A stretch of DNA of 36,318 nt, from NCBI GenBank assembly GCA_027577415.1, contig JANBQS010000101.1, forward strand, positions 1 to 36,318, read 5' to 3'. Under the pieces are notes generated by a model. It was given only the letters and a program-made list of their open reading frames with translations, had not been told where the DNA came from and made no database searches. A program made the translations under genes and the position numbers. This document shows, one piece after another, positions 9,201 through 18,140 of this stretch. Within the stretch, counting starts at the first letter, position 1, and the number at the start of each line of letters is the position of its first letter. Source of the stretch: Coemansia sp. RSA 922 (lineage: Eukaryota; Kickxellomycota; Kickxellomycetes; Kickxellales; Kickxellaceae).

Positions 9201-11370
9201 CCAGCTGGCCGCTGCCAGCGACAGCGCTCTGGCCCAGCTCTCCGACACTTATGACCAGTACAAGGCCGACCAGGAACGTGCTGTCGAGGAGCTGCGCCGC
9301 AAGGCTCGTGGCTTGGAGGACGACTTGACCCTGGCCACTGAGGCCCTGACTGTGTGTCGTCGCGACCTTGAGAAGGCCGTGAACGCCGAGCGCGAGGCCG
9401 TGGCTAAACTGGGAGAGGCCGATGCTAGGGCCGCCCAGCTGGAGGCTGTCGCTGAGCAGAGAGAGGCGGCCCTTGTGGCTCTGCGCGAGGACATGGCTCG
9501 CCACGAGGGGATCGCCCAGGGCTTGCAGGAGCAGTATGAGCGCGAGATCGTTGCCCACGCCAAAGACATTGAGGCTACGCTATTGGCTCGCGAGAAACTA
9601 CGCAACTCGCAAAAGTCGCTTGCTACCGCTACTGCCGAGCTCCAAGCGTGCAAGCTGGCTGCAGAGCAGAGCCAGGCCGATGCCGGCCGTGCTTCTGAGC
9701 GCGCTGCGGCTGATGTGCAGGCGGCTGAGACTCAACTCGCTAAAGTCAAGCGCCAAAATTCGTTGTTATTGGCTCATCTCGAGTCTATTGGACACCATGT
9801 CCCTGATATCTCAGTGGACCCTGAACTTGTCGGAGCGCAGGAGGGAGAGAGTGCTGCTAGCTTGCGCGAGGTTATTGTGTACCTACGTCGTGAACGCGAT
9901 CTTGTATCTGCGCAGTTGGACGTCGCTCAACAAGAGTCTCAGCGTTGGCGCAAGCAGTCTACACAAACACAGCGGATGCTCGACGATGTCCGCCAGGAAC
10001 TTGCCCAAAACATACCAACTGATACTGGAAAGGAGGATATTGAGCAGGCCCAGTTATTGCGTGAATCAAACTCCGTACTTAGATCAGAGCTCACCGACGC
10101 GCGCTCGCGGCTCCGTGGTGTCGAGGCCGAACTTTCTCGGGTCAGAGACCAGGAAGTCCCGCAACTGCGGTCTAACAACTCGGCGCTCACCGCTGAGCTT
10201 TCTGCTGCTCGTGCACAGGTCGATCAGCTCTCGGGTATGTGTGAGCACTGGAAGCAAAGACACGAAAATGTTCTTGCCAAATACCAGATGATCGAACCCG
10301 AGGAGTATGAGGCACTGAGAGTCGAAAACGAAAAACTGAAATCCGACTGCGATTCCCTCCGTCGACAAGTCACTGAACTACAGCAACATGTTGACCACGC
10401 TGTTGAACAGAAATCGGCGGCTCAGAATAACAAGGTTCGGTCCCTACAATCTGATATAGCGAGACTCCGCGCGCAAATCGAGGCCCAGTTGAAGGAGCTC
10501 GAGGTCGAACGCGAGAAATCCGCCGCCTTGGAAACCGACACCGCGTCCATGCGAGTGCAACTGGAAAAGGCTCAGGAAGATCTGCAGAGTGCTGAGACCG
10601 GTACCGTGGCGAGTAAGGCTAAATATGAGAAACTTCATAATGCCTTCCAGAAATTGCGTCAACAGTCTGTCGAAAAGCTGGAACAGAGCAAGTCGATTAT
10701 CAAGACTCACGAAGCTACTATCCAGACGCTTACCGAGGAGAAAGAAGCTACACCGAATGGATCAGCGGCGTCTATGGTTGCCGCGCTTACCGAGGAAAAG
10801 AACCAGGCTGTTGCTGCACACCATGCGTTGGCTGAAGAGCTGCAGGTGGCTCATAGTCAATTGGCCGAGGCGCGTGAACAGCTCCAGGCCCGCACTGCCC
10901 AAGCACCTTTGCCTGCGGAACCCGCGACTGTGGAAACTGAGCAGCTTCGGGCGCAATTAGCAGAGTACGAGGCCAAAGTCAACCAGTACGAGGCTCAGCT
11001 GGAGCAGCTCAAGGCCAAGGCACTCAAGTATGCGCGCGACAACAAGGTACTCCAGGCCCGGGCATCGGAACTGGAGAAGCAGCTTGCCGGGATGAAAGAA
11101 GGCGATACGCTTCAGGCACAGCTTGATGCGGCGAAGCAGCAGCTGGCGGACGCCGAAGCGAAGATCGAGCTGGCTACGACGAACGCTAAGAAATCGGCGG
11201 AACTGAGGTCGAAACTACAGATCTCTAGGGCTAATAAGCGTGCCGAGGACTTGGAGAAACAGGTCGCTGTCCTGGAAGCCAAAATCGTGGCATTGGAACC
11301 TCCCGCGTCGCTGAAACGGCCGAACGATGCTGCTGATGGTCCTGCCAAGAAGGCACATGTCGACAAATAA
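6223..11370 (+). CDS. Mlp1/TPR/Nup211-like nuclear pore basket protein
   Basis: Two exons (6223-6430, 6509-11370) give 1689 aa. The ATG at 6223 starts MEQELSRLLELP. The phase-1 intron has a GTAAGT donor and a TACTAAC branch site. Apart from its ends the protein is almost continuous Glu/Gln/Ala/Arg-rich coiled coil. Two stretches match TPR: EHMLRQSLDMAKNQVAWLDEEL (~200-220, compare LLHSQNTWLNTEL in human TPR), and AQKLVTFADVTELVAQNRRLL (~545-570, compare LVSYRNIEELQQQNQRLL). The C-terminus is KRPNDAADGPAKKAHVDK, a likely bipartite nuclear localisation signal. Members form filaments of the nuclear basket and act in mRNA surveillance, spindle-checkpoint anchoring and chromatin tethering. It is shorter than yeast Mlp1 (~1875) and human TPR (~2360), mainly lacking the long acidic C-terminal tail. 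A generic coiled-coil protein is the alternative, but the two motif matches argue against that. Confidence 0.8.
6431..6508 (+). other. Intron of the Mlp1-like gene
   Basis: 78 nt, GTAAGT...TATAG, with a perfect TACTAAC branch site at 6483-6489. Splicing joins CTGG to AGAATGAG and restores one continuous coiled-coil frame. Confidence 0.9.
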
Positions 11371-11612
11371 TCCCCTCCCCCCGGTATATCTTTTTTTCTT
11401 CTTATATTTGTCTCGTAAATGATATTTAATTCTCATGTTCGCGCGAGTTTATTAAGGACGCGGCGCTTTTCGATCCACTAATTGTCCGCCAATGTAGGCG
11501 GAGTTTTCCGGAACACGTTTCTTTTTTTTCCCCAACACACGCCACGAAATACTATCGCCCGTTCTTTATCTTTACATTTTTTATATACACTTTATATTTT
11601 TTTACATACACA
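11371..11612. promoter_or_regulatory. Promoter region of the Pdx1 gene
   Basis: 242 bp, T-rich, with TATA-like runs (ttatatacactttatattttt, about 11580-11600) just before the ATG at 11613. It also serves as the 3' region of the Mlp1-like gene. Confidence 0.4.
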
Positions 11613-13105
11613 ATGCTCGCTCGCTTCTCTGTCGTAGGTCGTTCAGCTCGCATTGCTGGTACGTTGTGGATGAATTCAAGTTAGGAATGCCTAAGGAAGG
11701 TTCTGTTACTAACACCCAAAAAACAACTTTTTTTTCGTAGCTGGTCGTTTCCATACTGCTGCGGTCCGCAGCGAAGCATCGCAATTCACTATGCCTGCTC
11801 TATCGCCTACCATGACTGAGGGTGGAATTGCGCGCTGGGAGAAAAAAGAAGGTAAGAACATTGCCCCTGGACGAGGATAAACGTTTTCAACTATCTGAGG
11901 GGACTAGTTTCTAATATCTTTGTATACAAGTAGGTGAGTCGTTTTCGGCTGGTGACTTGTTGTTGCAGATTGAGACGGATAAGGCCCAGATGGACGTTGA
12001 GGCTCAGGACGACGGCGTGCTTGTGAAGATCTTGGCCCCTGAGGGATCGCAGAACGTGGCCGTCAACAGCATTATTGCTATTATAGCCGAGGAAGGCGAT
12101 GACCTCTCTAGCATTGATATCGCTGGTCTGTCGGCAGCTAAGGGCGCACCAAAGAAAGCAGAGCCCGTGGATGTGCCAGCACCCGCACCAGCTGCCCCGA
12201 AGGTTACGGAGTTGCCGACGCAGCCCAAATCGGATGATAATTCGGCGCATGGACTATTGTCGCCTGCAGTTACTTTTGCTATCCACGCCAACCACATTGC
12301 TAATGCCAGCGAGATTTCGGGATCGGGTCCCAAGGGCCGTATACTCAAGGGCGATGTCATGCAGTTCCTTAAGGACGGAAAGGCGGTTATCGACAAGCAG
12401 GAGAAGCACGCTGCGGCGCCTGTTATTACGGCTAAACCCCCGACTAGTGTGGCTCGCCCATCGGCTGATACGGAGACCGCGTTCCTTGTAAAGTCGCTCG
12501 AGTCATCGGTATTGCGCCGGTTGGGGGAATTGGAGCTGGCTAAACGGAGCACGACAGTGCAGGTGCCGGCAGACAAACTGGATAGGCTTATTAAAGCTAA
12601 CCGCTCGCTCAGCGATACTGCGTTTGCTGTCCGCGCGGCTGCGCTGGCTCTGCACCAGGTACCACTGGCTAAGGATGGTAATGTTAGAGTCGGCATTGCT
12701 GTTGAGGGAGCGAAGGGGCCGGCAGTGTTTGAGATCGCTGATGCCTCGACTAGTAGCGTGCTGGAACTAGCTGCTAAAATTAAGGACGCACAGAAAGAGA
12801 ATCCTTTGGCATCGGAGTTGCCCGCTGTTATTTTGGCGGCGGAGGGCGTCTATACTCCTGCGTCTCTGCCTTTGGGTTCTTCGGTGCTTGTCGTCGGCAA
12901 ACCTCATAAGGTTGTGTCTGCGGCTGAGGCGAGCGCGGCTTTGGACTCTGCGCTGAGTGAACTTACAGGTGGTGCGGCTAAGAAAACTGCTGTGTCGGGC
13001 GCTAGTGCCTTTGATGTTGGCGTTATTGGTGAATCACCGGCTAATGCTGCGTTTGTGGGGAAGGTCAAGGGCTTTTTGTCTAACCCTGAACTGCTCATGT
13101 TCTAG
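11613..13105 (+). CDS. PDX1: Pyruvate dehydrogenase complex protein X (E3-binding protein)
   Basis: Three exons (11613-11658, 11741-11851, 11934-13105) give 442 aa. The N-terminus MLARFSVVGRSARIAAGRFHTAAVRS is an Arg/Ala/Ser-rich mitochondrial presequence. A lipoyl domain follows (~26-105), from FTMPALSPTMTEGG to IETDKAQMDVEA, with lipoyl lysine K69. After an Ala/Pro linker, a peripheral-subunit-binding domain (~159-200, LLSPAVTFAIHANHI...GRILKGDVMQFL) binds E3 (dihydrolipoamide dehydrogenase). The C-terminal ~200 residues resemble a degenerate acyltransferase core, but the E2 catalytic HHxxxDG motif is absent, so this is the structural E3BP/Pdx1 and not E2 itself. It docks E3 into the mitochondrial PDH core. 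A diverged E2 of another complex is less likely for the same reason. Confidence 0.88.
11659..11740 (+). other. Pdx1 intron 1
   Basis: 82 nt, GTACGT donor, TACTAAC branch site at 11707-11713, poly-T then CGTAG acceptor. It interrupts the presequence after a 46-nt first exon (phase 1). Confidence 0.88.
11852..11933 (+). other. Pdx1 intron 2
   Basis: 82 nt, GTAAGA donor and a TAG acceptor, with a CTAAT-type branch near 11921. It lies in phase 1 inside the lipoyl domain, and joining restores KKEGESFSAGD, the expected lipoyl-domain sequence. Confidence 0.88.
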
Positions 13106-13423
13106 GATTTTGTTTTTTTTTTGTTAATACACCTGTGTATGCTTCATGTGTTGATAAGGGGGTTTATTGCAAATGGATATAGCCAATATGTGTGGTTTCA
13201 ATGTAATGTATTGAAAGGGTTTAAAAGTTGTATTTTTTTCTTCTAATTATTGCTAGGCCATTAAAAGTGTATGAGCACCTATGGATGAAGTAAATCTGCT
13301 ATATGCTTGCATGTGACTCATTTACCAAACAATGGAACTCGGCTTAATCTGCTGTACAATCCATTGGTACATACTCATGTTCTTGGGGGAACTCTGCTGG
13401 ACCCTGCGTCTACCTTCTCTTGG
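13106..13423. other. Intergenic region between convergent genes
   Basis: The 3' regions of Pdx1 (+) and orphan gene A (-) meet here. AT-rich; no gene, RNA or repeat recognised. Confidence 0.45.
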
Positions 13424-13795
13424 CTAATTAGCTTTGTTCGTGATAATGTTATATGTCTTGGCGCACTCCATCAAAGCCTTATTCATGTTTCGCTTCTCAT
13501 TAGCGGTTTTAGTATCATTAGAACCTCTAATACGATGCCAGGTAATTTTAACAGTAGGACCACTGGATCCCGAAGTACTGTCTCCATCTAGTAATTTTAT
13601 TTCCTGGACCAAATGGCAAACGCATGTAAGCGGGTTCTCATAGCCACTCATAAGAGCATTGTAAAAATTCCTAGCAGTATCTACCCTTGTTGCAAACATA
13701 GTTATATCAGGATTATTACGATCAAAATTTACTGAAGCTTGATCAGGTAGAGCAAAATTCGTGTCAATATCTATAAAAAAAATTGGATGGCTCAT
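13424..13795 (-). CDS. Orphan small protein A (123 aa), paralog of B
   Basis: ATG at 13793-13795 (minus) and no intron. I recognise no domain. It aligns end to end with protein B (14895-15263): MSHPIFFIDIDT against MYCPIRFITEVS, then ARNFYNALMSGYENPLTCVCHLVQEIKL against AIDVYNELMSYYNDPLKCTCELVHEVAL, then VKITWHRI against VKVTWPTI, then YNIITN against YNIFTS. Lengths are 123 and 122 aa. Two conserved cysteines (CxC in NPLxCxC) could bind metal or form a disulfide; there is no signal peptide or membrane segment, so it is probably cytosolic or nuclear. Its promoter is also shared with B. Conservation after duplication suggests a real gene. Function unknown. Confidence 0.7.
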   Translation of the reverse strand: MSHPIFFIDIDTNFALPDQASVNFDRNNPDITMFATRVDTARNFYNALMSGYENPLTCVCHLVQEIKLLDGDSTSGSSGPTVKITWHRIRGSNDTKTANEKRNMNKALMECAKTYNIITNKAN

Positions 13796-14150
13796 TTCAA
13801 TAAACTATAGTAGGTCAGATTGTTAAAAAAGATTTGCAAAAAAGGAAACTGTCAGAGTGATAGTTTTTTTTGGACAGGGAGGAAAGAAAAAAAGCGGGCG
13901 GGGTTGGTCAGCTTTTTTATAGTATTTTTGCACTGCAAAAAAGCGCCGCACAAACTTTTTCACAAAAACCACAGCTCAACTGCCCTTGCAGCCGTTAAAA
14001 GGAAAAAGTACACCTTTCAAAGGCAGCAGAGACAACTATGATGTAATTTCAGAAGCAACCGAGGGTTTAACATCCAAGTTGTGCTTTCTTACTTCAAAGG
14101 AGAACAGCACCTTTCAAAGGCGACTAAGACTTTAACTCCACACGTGGGAT
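13796..14150 (-). promoter_or_regulatory. Promoter of orphan gene A, duplicated at B
   Basis: On the minus strand TATAAAAAA (13921-13913) lies 126 nt upstream of the ATG, with CCCCGCCC (13903-13896) 9 nt downstream of it. Farther upstream are a block matching the B promoter (AAGCGCCGCACAAAC on the plus strand near 13940), a GAGGGTTTAACAT block, two CCTTTCAAAGG palindromic motifs (14013-14023, 14110-14120) and CACGTGGGATG near 14141. Confidence 0.65.
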
Positions 14151-14594
14151 GAGCAGAATCAAGTTGTCAAATCTGTGGATTAAATACACGTGGTGACAGT
14201 GGTAGATACTGACATATGTTTATTAGTTGGTATTCAGTCAGCAATAGGAGCCAGAATTACCATAGCCAGCCTACCAGCGCCTGTTGAGCTTGGTGGATGT
14301 TTGCCAGAGTTCTCCTTGTAGAATCTTTGACCCACTTGGTGCCATATTGCAGATGGGCCAACATGGATGAAAACAATCGCCATCAACATGCTATTTCTGT
14401 ACTGCATTAAGAATATTGTCCTCAGGGAACCCAAACACTTAGTGCCTAATTGAGGTTGTATAGTGAGTGCCATCACCTTTCATTGTTTTCTCGTTGTTAT
14501 TTATTGAGCAATATGTAAAGTGTATGAAGGCTATGTATCTGAGAACTACTATGTCATGACATGGATGCATGTATATGGATGTAATAAATATGAA
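14151..14594. other. Intergenic region between orphan genes A and B
   Basis: AT-rich. A minus-strand frame (ATG at 14473, end 14234, ~79 aa) is open but has no recognisable domain and no promoter features like its neighbours. I treat it as unassigned. Confidence 0.3.
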
Positions 14595-14612
14595 TAATAC
14601 TACCTACCAACC
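14595..14612. repeat. Target-site duplication of SINE-like copy 2 (left)
   Basis: TAATACTACCTACCAACC, 18 bp, identical to 14757-14774. Perfect identity implies a recent insertion by target-primed reverse transcription. Confidence 0.9.
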
Positions 14613-14756
14613 GTGATGATGATTGAGTCGTTGTATTGGAGCCCTGTATGGGCACGAACTGAGGTCACTGGCACTGAGACCTACCCAGTGCCTTAACCAT
14701 AGAAAATAAAACAAATTACTACCTACAGCTACAATCACATGCTTTGGCTTTCGCCG
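14613..14756 (-). mobile_element. SINE-like element, copy 2, with perfect TSD
   Basis: This 144-bp element is bracketed by the 18-bp direct repeats. Read on the minus strand it matches copy 1 (539-679). It has GGTTAAGGC (A-box-like), AGTTCGTGCCC (B-box-like, 14660-14650) and a stem GGCACTG/CAGTGCC (14692-14686 with 14676-14670). At two stem positions the bases differ from copy 1 yet pairing is kept (G-C to C-G, G-U to A-U). The end is a short ATC-repeat tail. It has no coding capacity, so a LINE elsewhere would have to mobilise it. Confidence 0.78.
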
Positions 14757-14774
14757 TAATACTACCTACCAACC
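14757..14774. repeat. Target-site duplication of SINE-like copy 2 (right)
   Basis: Second copy of the 18-bp TAATACTACCTACCAACC flanking the element. Confidence 0.9.
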
Positions 14775-14894
14775 TGTAGTCCTTGTGCTAATAGCAGCGA
14801 TTGATTCAGACTACCAAATATGTTTTTTTGGGCTTTATCCGTGTTCCAAGGAGACTTTGTTCGCCTTTACTCTTGCGGCCATGTCTGAGCCCAT

Positions 14895-15263
14895 CTAGCT
14901 TGTGAAAATGTTATACTTTGTGCCGCGTTTATTTAAATCTGCAATCAGTCTTCCTAGTTCGCTCTGGGAATCATCTGGATTCCCGATGGTTGGCCACGTA
15001 ACCTTAACGTTAGGTTTACTAGCATCCAGAATGGCAGTTGATCCTTCAGGTAGAGCCACTTCATGGACTAACTCACAAGTACACTTCAATGGATCGTTAT
15101 AATAGCTCATAAGCTCATTGTAAACATCAATTGCGTGATCGTGGGCTGTTGCAACTATCTTCAATTGGCTATAATGGGGGTCGATAGTTTTATTATTACC
15201 CGTATTTAGGCCACCTAGGCTAATACCTGAGACCTCAGTAATAAAACGAATAGGGCAATACAT
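14895..15263 (-). CDS. Orphan small protein B (122 aa), paralog of A
   Basis: The start is the ATG at 15261-15263, chosen because it aligns with the first Met of protein A and gives nearly equal lengths (122 and 123 aa). The frame stays open upstream to 15503, but that part lies in the duplicated promoter and would cross the TATA box. Conserved core: VYNELMSYYNDPLKCTCELVHE, VKVTWPTI and the C-terminal YNIFTS. There is no known domain, signal peptide or membrane helix. The gene and promoter are a duplicate of A, about 1.5 kb away on the same strand. Function unknown. Confidence 0.7.
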   Translation of the reverse strand: MYCPIRFITEVSGISLGGLNTGNNKTIDPHYSQLKIVATAHDHAIDVYNELMSYYNDPLKCTCELVHEVALPEGSTAILDASKPNVKVTWPTIGNPDDSQSELGRLIADLNKRGTKYNIFTS

Positions 15264-15570
15264 AGCAATGAACAGTAATGGCTCAGATTTAAATAAATAT
15301 TGCTCAAATGAGCTATGAGAAAAGATGATAGTTTGAAAATAAGAGAAGGGGGAGAAGAAAGTGGGCGGGGTCGTCTTTACTCTTTTATACCATTTTGCAC
15401 TGTGAAGAAAAGCGCCGCACAAACGTGTATACGAAACCGCAGCTAAATCCCATTCGCAGCCTTCAAAGGCAGCAGAGACTGCAACCATGACGTATTTTCT
15501 CAAGCAATCGAGGGTTTAACATGACGTAATCCCAATATCTGCTGTGACTTTAGCAAGTCACGTGGGATGG
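15264..15570 (-). promoter_or_regulatory. Promoter of orphan gene B, duplicated at A
   Basis: On the minus strand TATAAAAG (15389-15382) lies 126 nt upstream of the ATG, the same distance as in A, with CCCCGCCC (15370-15363) just downstream. Also present: AAGCGCCGCACAAAC near 15410 (plus strand), CCTTCAAAGG (15460-15469), two TGACGTA motifs (15488-15494, 15522-15528; CREB/ATF half-site type), GAGGGTTTAACAT and CACGTGGGATG near 15557. Confidence 0.65.
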
Positions 15571-16218
15571 ACACAGTGGGTACCGTCGCCAGAATATTGC
15601 TACACCGCAGCCAGGGCACTATCTCCGGGCATACATGAACCTAATGCCCACGTTGAGGTCGAAGAAGAGAATATCGACGAGTTCAAGCTGCAACTACCAT
15701 ATGCCAGTTCTAGGGACTTCAATCGTACGAGCATTTTGATTGACGTGCTGTGTCGGGTGCCTCAACAATTTGTTCGCCATGCCCAAAAAAAGAAGTCAAA
15801 GATAACAAATCCATTCCTTGCCAACGGGTGGGGCGAGAGATTGACCGTAGATCGCTGTGGCGAGATTCGCCAAGTTCCTGTACAAAGACATCCTCACCTG
15901 TTATCTTCACGGCATCACTAGTGTCGAATTTTACAGCCCAAGCAAAATGAGCCGCTATTCTCCGAGAGCCTTGCGGCATATGCTTGGCGTATGAAAAAAA
16001 AACTTTTTTTCCCCGGACATCCAGTAATATTGCTGGAAGCGCCACACTTTTTTTTCTTCTCTGTGGCACTTTACCGCTTCTTGATTGTGAACCTATGCGG
16101 GTCTGAGCGCTTATCCAAACGCCACCCTTGTCTGTCTTTTTTTTTTCCTTGTCTGTACAGCCTCAGGGCCATATAATCCTTTATATTTTACTTACCTTCT
16201 TACATAAACGGCCAAGAG
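15571..16218. other. Intergenic region open on both strands; promoter of the purine permease
   Basis: A minus-strand ATG frame (15979-15719, 86 aa, with HFAWAVKFDTSDAVKITGEDVF) and a plus-strand frame without ATG (to 15921) overlap. Both look moderately protein-like; neither is recognised. One may be an exon or gene remnant. The last ~80 bp, with TATAATCC and TTTATATTTTAC, probably hold the permease promoter. Confidence 0.3.
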
Positions 16219-17937
16219 ATGGGGTGGATAGACACACTCAATACTTTTGTTGCTTGCTCAGCAGTAGGTCGTTGGTTCCGACTAGAGGGTTCGGGAGCCA
16301 AAGTCGAGCGTCCTGGCTCAAAGTTCTCCATCGAGCTGCGCGCCGGGTTAACCACGTTTGTGGCGATGGCTTACATTATCTCGACTAATGCTTTGATCCT
16401 CACTGACTCGGGTGGTACCTGCGACTGTGACCGAGAGCTATACGGTGCGACGTGCGCTACTGACCCGGCCTATACCAAATGTCTACAGGGGCTGAAGCTC
16501 GACTTGATAACGGCTACCTGTGCTATCTCGTGTCTGGCTTGTATTCTGATGGGCGCATTGGCAAACCTCCCGATTGCACTGGCGCCAGGCATGGGCCTCA
16601 ACGCCTACTTTGCGTACACTGTGGTTGGATACCATGGTACGGGCAAGGTCTCGTATCGCAACGCATTGGCGGCTGTGTGTATCGAGGGAATTATCTTCTT
16701 TATACTGTCAGTCGTCGGGTTGCGTCAGTGGTTTGCGCGTCTGATTCCAGTGTCGCTGAAAACAGCTACGGCGGCGGGTATCGGTATTTATCTGTCGTTT
16801 ATCGGACTGCAGTCGGCCGCAGGCATTGGTCTGATTACTGGTAGCCCGGCGACTTTGGTTGAGCTGGGTGGGTGTCCGCCGCAGTACCGCGACGCCAACA
16901 ATGTCTGTAAGGGTCATCATATGGAGGGTGGGCCTACCTGGCTGGGTATCCTCGGTCTAATGCTCATTGGCACGATGCTCTTGTACCGGCTGAAAGGAGC
17001 TATTCTCATTGGTATCGCCCTGGTGGCTATCATTTCGTGGCCGCGGCCTACCTCGGTCACTTACTTTCCGTATACGCCGGCTGGTACGGACGCATTCAAC
17101 TTTTTCAAAAAGGTCGTCACATTCCACCCGATTGAGAGCACACTCAACCAGTTTCACTGGGACCTATCGTCGGGCGAAGTGTGGATTGCGCTTATCACTT
17201 TCCTCTACGTCGATATCCTCGATTGCACGGGCACAATGTTCTCAATGGCAAAGTTCGGCGGCTATATGGATGAGCGTACGCAGGATTTCGAGGGGTCTAG
17301 TATGGCCTTTTTGGTCGACTCTTCATCTATTGCTATTGGGTCGGCATTCGGATGCTCACCACTCACGGCATTTATCGAGTCTGGCGCGGGAATTGCCGAG
17401 GGCGGGCGTACGGGTATCACCACTATTGTCACTGGCGTGATGTTTTTCATCGCCCTTTTCTTTGCGCCCATCTTTGCGTCGTTCCCACCCTGGGCTACAG
17501 GTCCGGCACTTATTACCGTGGGCTCGATGATGATGCAGAACGTGGTTCAGATCAATTGGAAGTATATCGGCGACGGTCTCCCGGCGTTTATCACCATCAT
17601 CATGATCCCCTTTGGATACTCTATTGGCTACGGACTGATTGCGGGTATTGGGTCGTTTATTTTTATAAACTCGTCGGTCAACTTGATCCACAGAATGTCG
17701 GGTGGCCGGATCGCTCCACCTAATTATGCTGAGCGTGATGACTGGCTGGGCTTTGTCACTCGCGGTGGATTCAAAAGCAATATCCCGCCGTGGATCATGA
17801 GGCTCTTTGGCAAGCAGCCGGTTTCAATCGGAGACTGCGACGAGTCGAATAATAGCGACATGTGCGCGAGCAACGACACTAGCAGCGAGCTCAAAGAAGT
17901 TACCGTTAGTCGCGACCAGCACGCTCACCAAATCTGA
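16219..17937 (+). CDS. AzgA-type purine (adenine/guanine/hypoxanthine) permease
   Basis: The protein is 572 aa and intronless, in the usual AzgA size range. It belongs to the AzgA/NCS2-fold proton symporters that take up adenine, guanine and hypoxanthine across the plasma membrane. About 12-14 hydrophobic segments are visible. Family signatures include ELRAGLTTFVAMAYIISTNALI (~40-60), the Cys-rich GGTCDCD loop of fungal members, ALAPGMGLNAYFAYTVVGYHG, AAGIGIYLSFIGLQ, DILDCTGTMFSMA, CSPLTAFIESGAGIAEGGRTG and FPPWATGPALITVGSMMM. The hydrophilic C-terminal tail is rich in Asp, Ser and Asn. The ATG at 16219 is the first in frame and gives the conserved N-terminus. It lies about 200 bp from the start of UTP20 on the same strand, with no functional link evident. 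Confidence 0.92.
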   Translation: MGWIDTLNTFVACSAVGRWFRLEGSGAKVERPGSKFSIELRAGLTTFVAMAYIISTNALILTDSGGTCDCDRELYGATCATDPAYTKCLQGLKLDLITATCAISCLACILMGALANLPIALAPGMGLNAYFAYTVVGYHGTGKVSYRNALAAVCIEGIIFFILSVVGLRQWFARLIPVSLKTATAAGIGIYLSFIGLQSAAGIGLITGSPATLVELGGCPPQYRDANNVCKGHHMEGGPTWLGILGLMLIGTMLLYRLKGAILIGIALVAIISWPRPTSVTYFPYTPAGTDAFNFFKKVVTFHPIESTLNQFHWDLSSGEVWIALITFLYVDILDCTGTMFSMAKFGGYMDERTQDFEGSSMAFLVDSSSIAIGSAFGCSPLTAFIESGAGIAEGGRTGITTIVTGVMFFIALFFAPIFASFPPWATGPALITVGSMMMQNVVQINWKYIGDGLPAFITIIMIPFGYSIGYGLIAGIGSFIFINSSVNLIHRMSGGRIAPPNYAERDDWLGFVTRGGFKSNIPPWIMRLFGKQPVSIGDCDESNNSDMCASNDTSSELKEVTVSRDQHAHQI

Positions 17938-18140
17938 AAACTATCTCTCCCATCACTCGTAATCCAATCGCGTAATCAAATCAATTCTATTTTTCCAAAG
18001 CTTTCAAAAAAAAAAAGTTTACCACACATTCCCAACTTTTGTGTGCCCTTTTTTTTATCGTTGCTTCTATTCTAAATTTCTCTTAAAAAAAAACTATATA
18101 TTATTTGTTTTAAAATTGGGCCAGCGTTTATAGACCGATA

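Noticed and set aside
8596..9558. 320-aa minus-strand ORF inside the Mlp1-like gene
   Set aside because: It is an antisense shadow produced by GC-rich coiled-coil codons; the sense frame is continuous and has TPR motifs.
11957..12250. Pdx1 as catalytic E2 (dihydrolipoamide acetyltransferase)
   Set aside because: The lipoyl and E3-binding domains are present, but the C-terminal HHxxxDG active site is missing.
15264..15503. 80-residue N-terminal extension of orphan B
   Set aside because: It has no ATG-supported homology to A and spans the duplicated promoter, including the TATA box.
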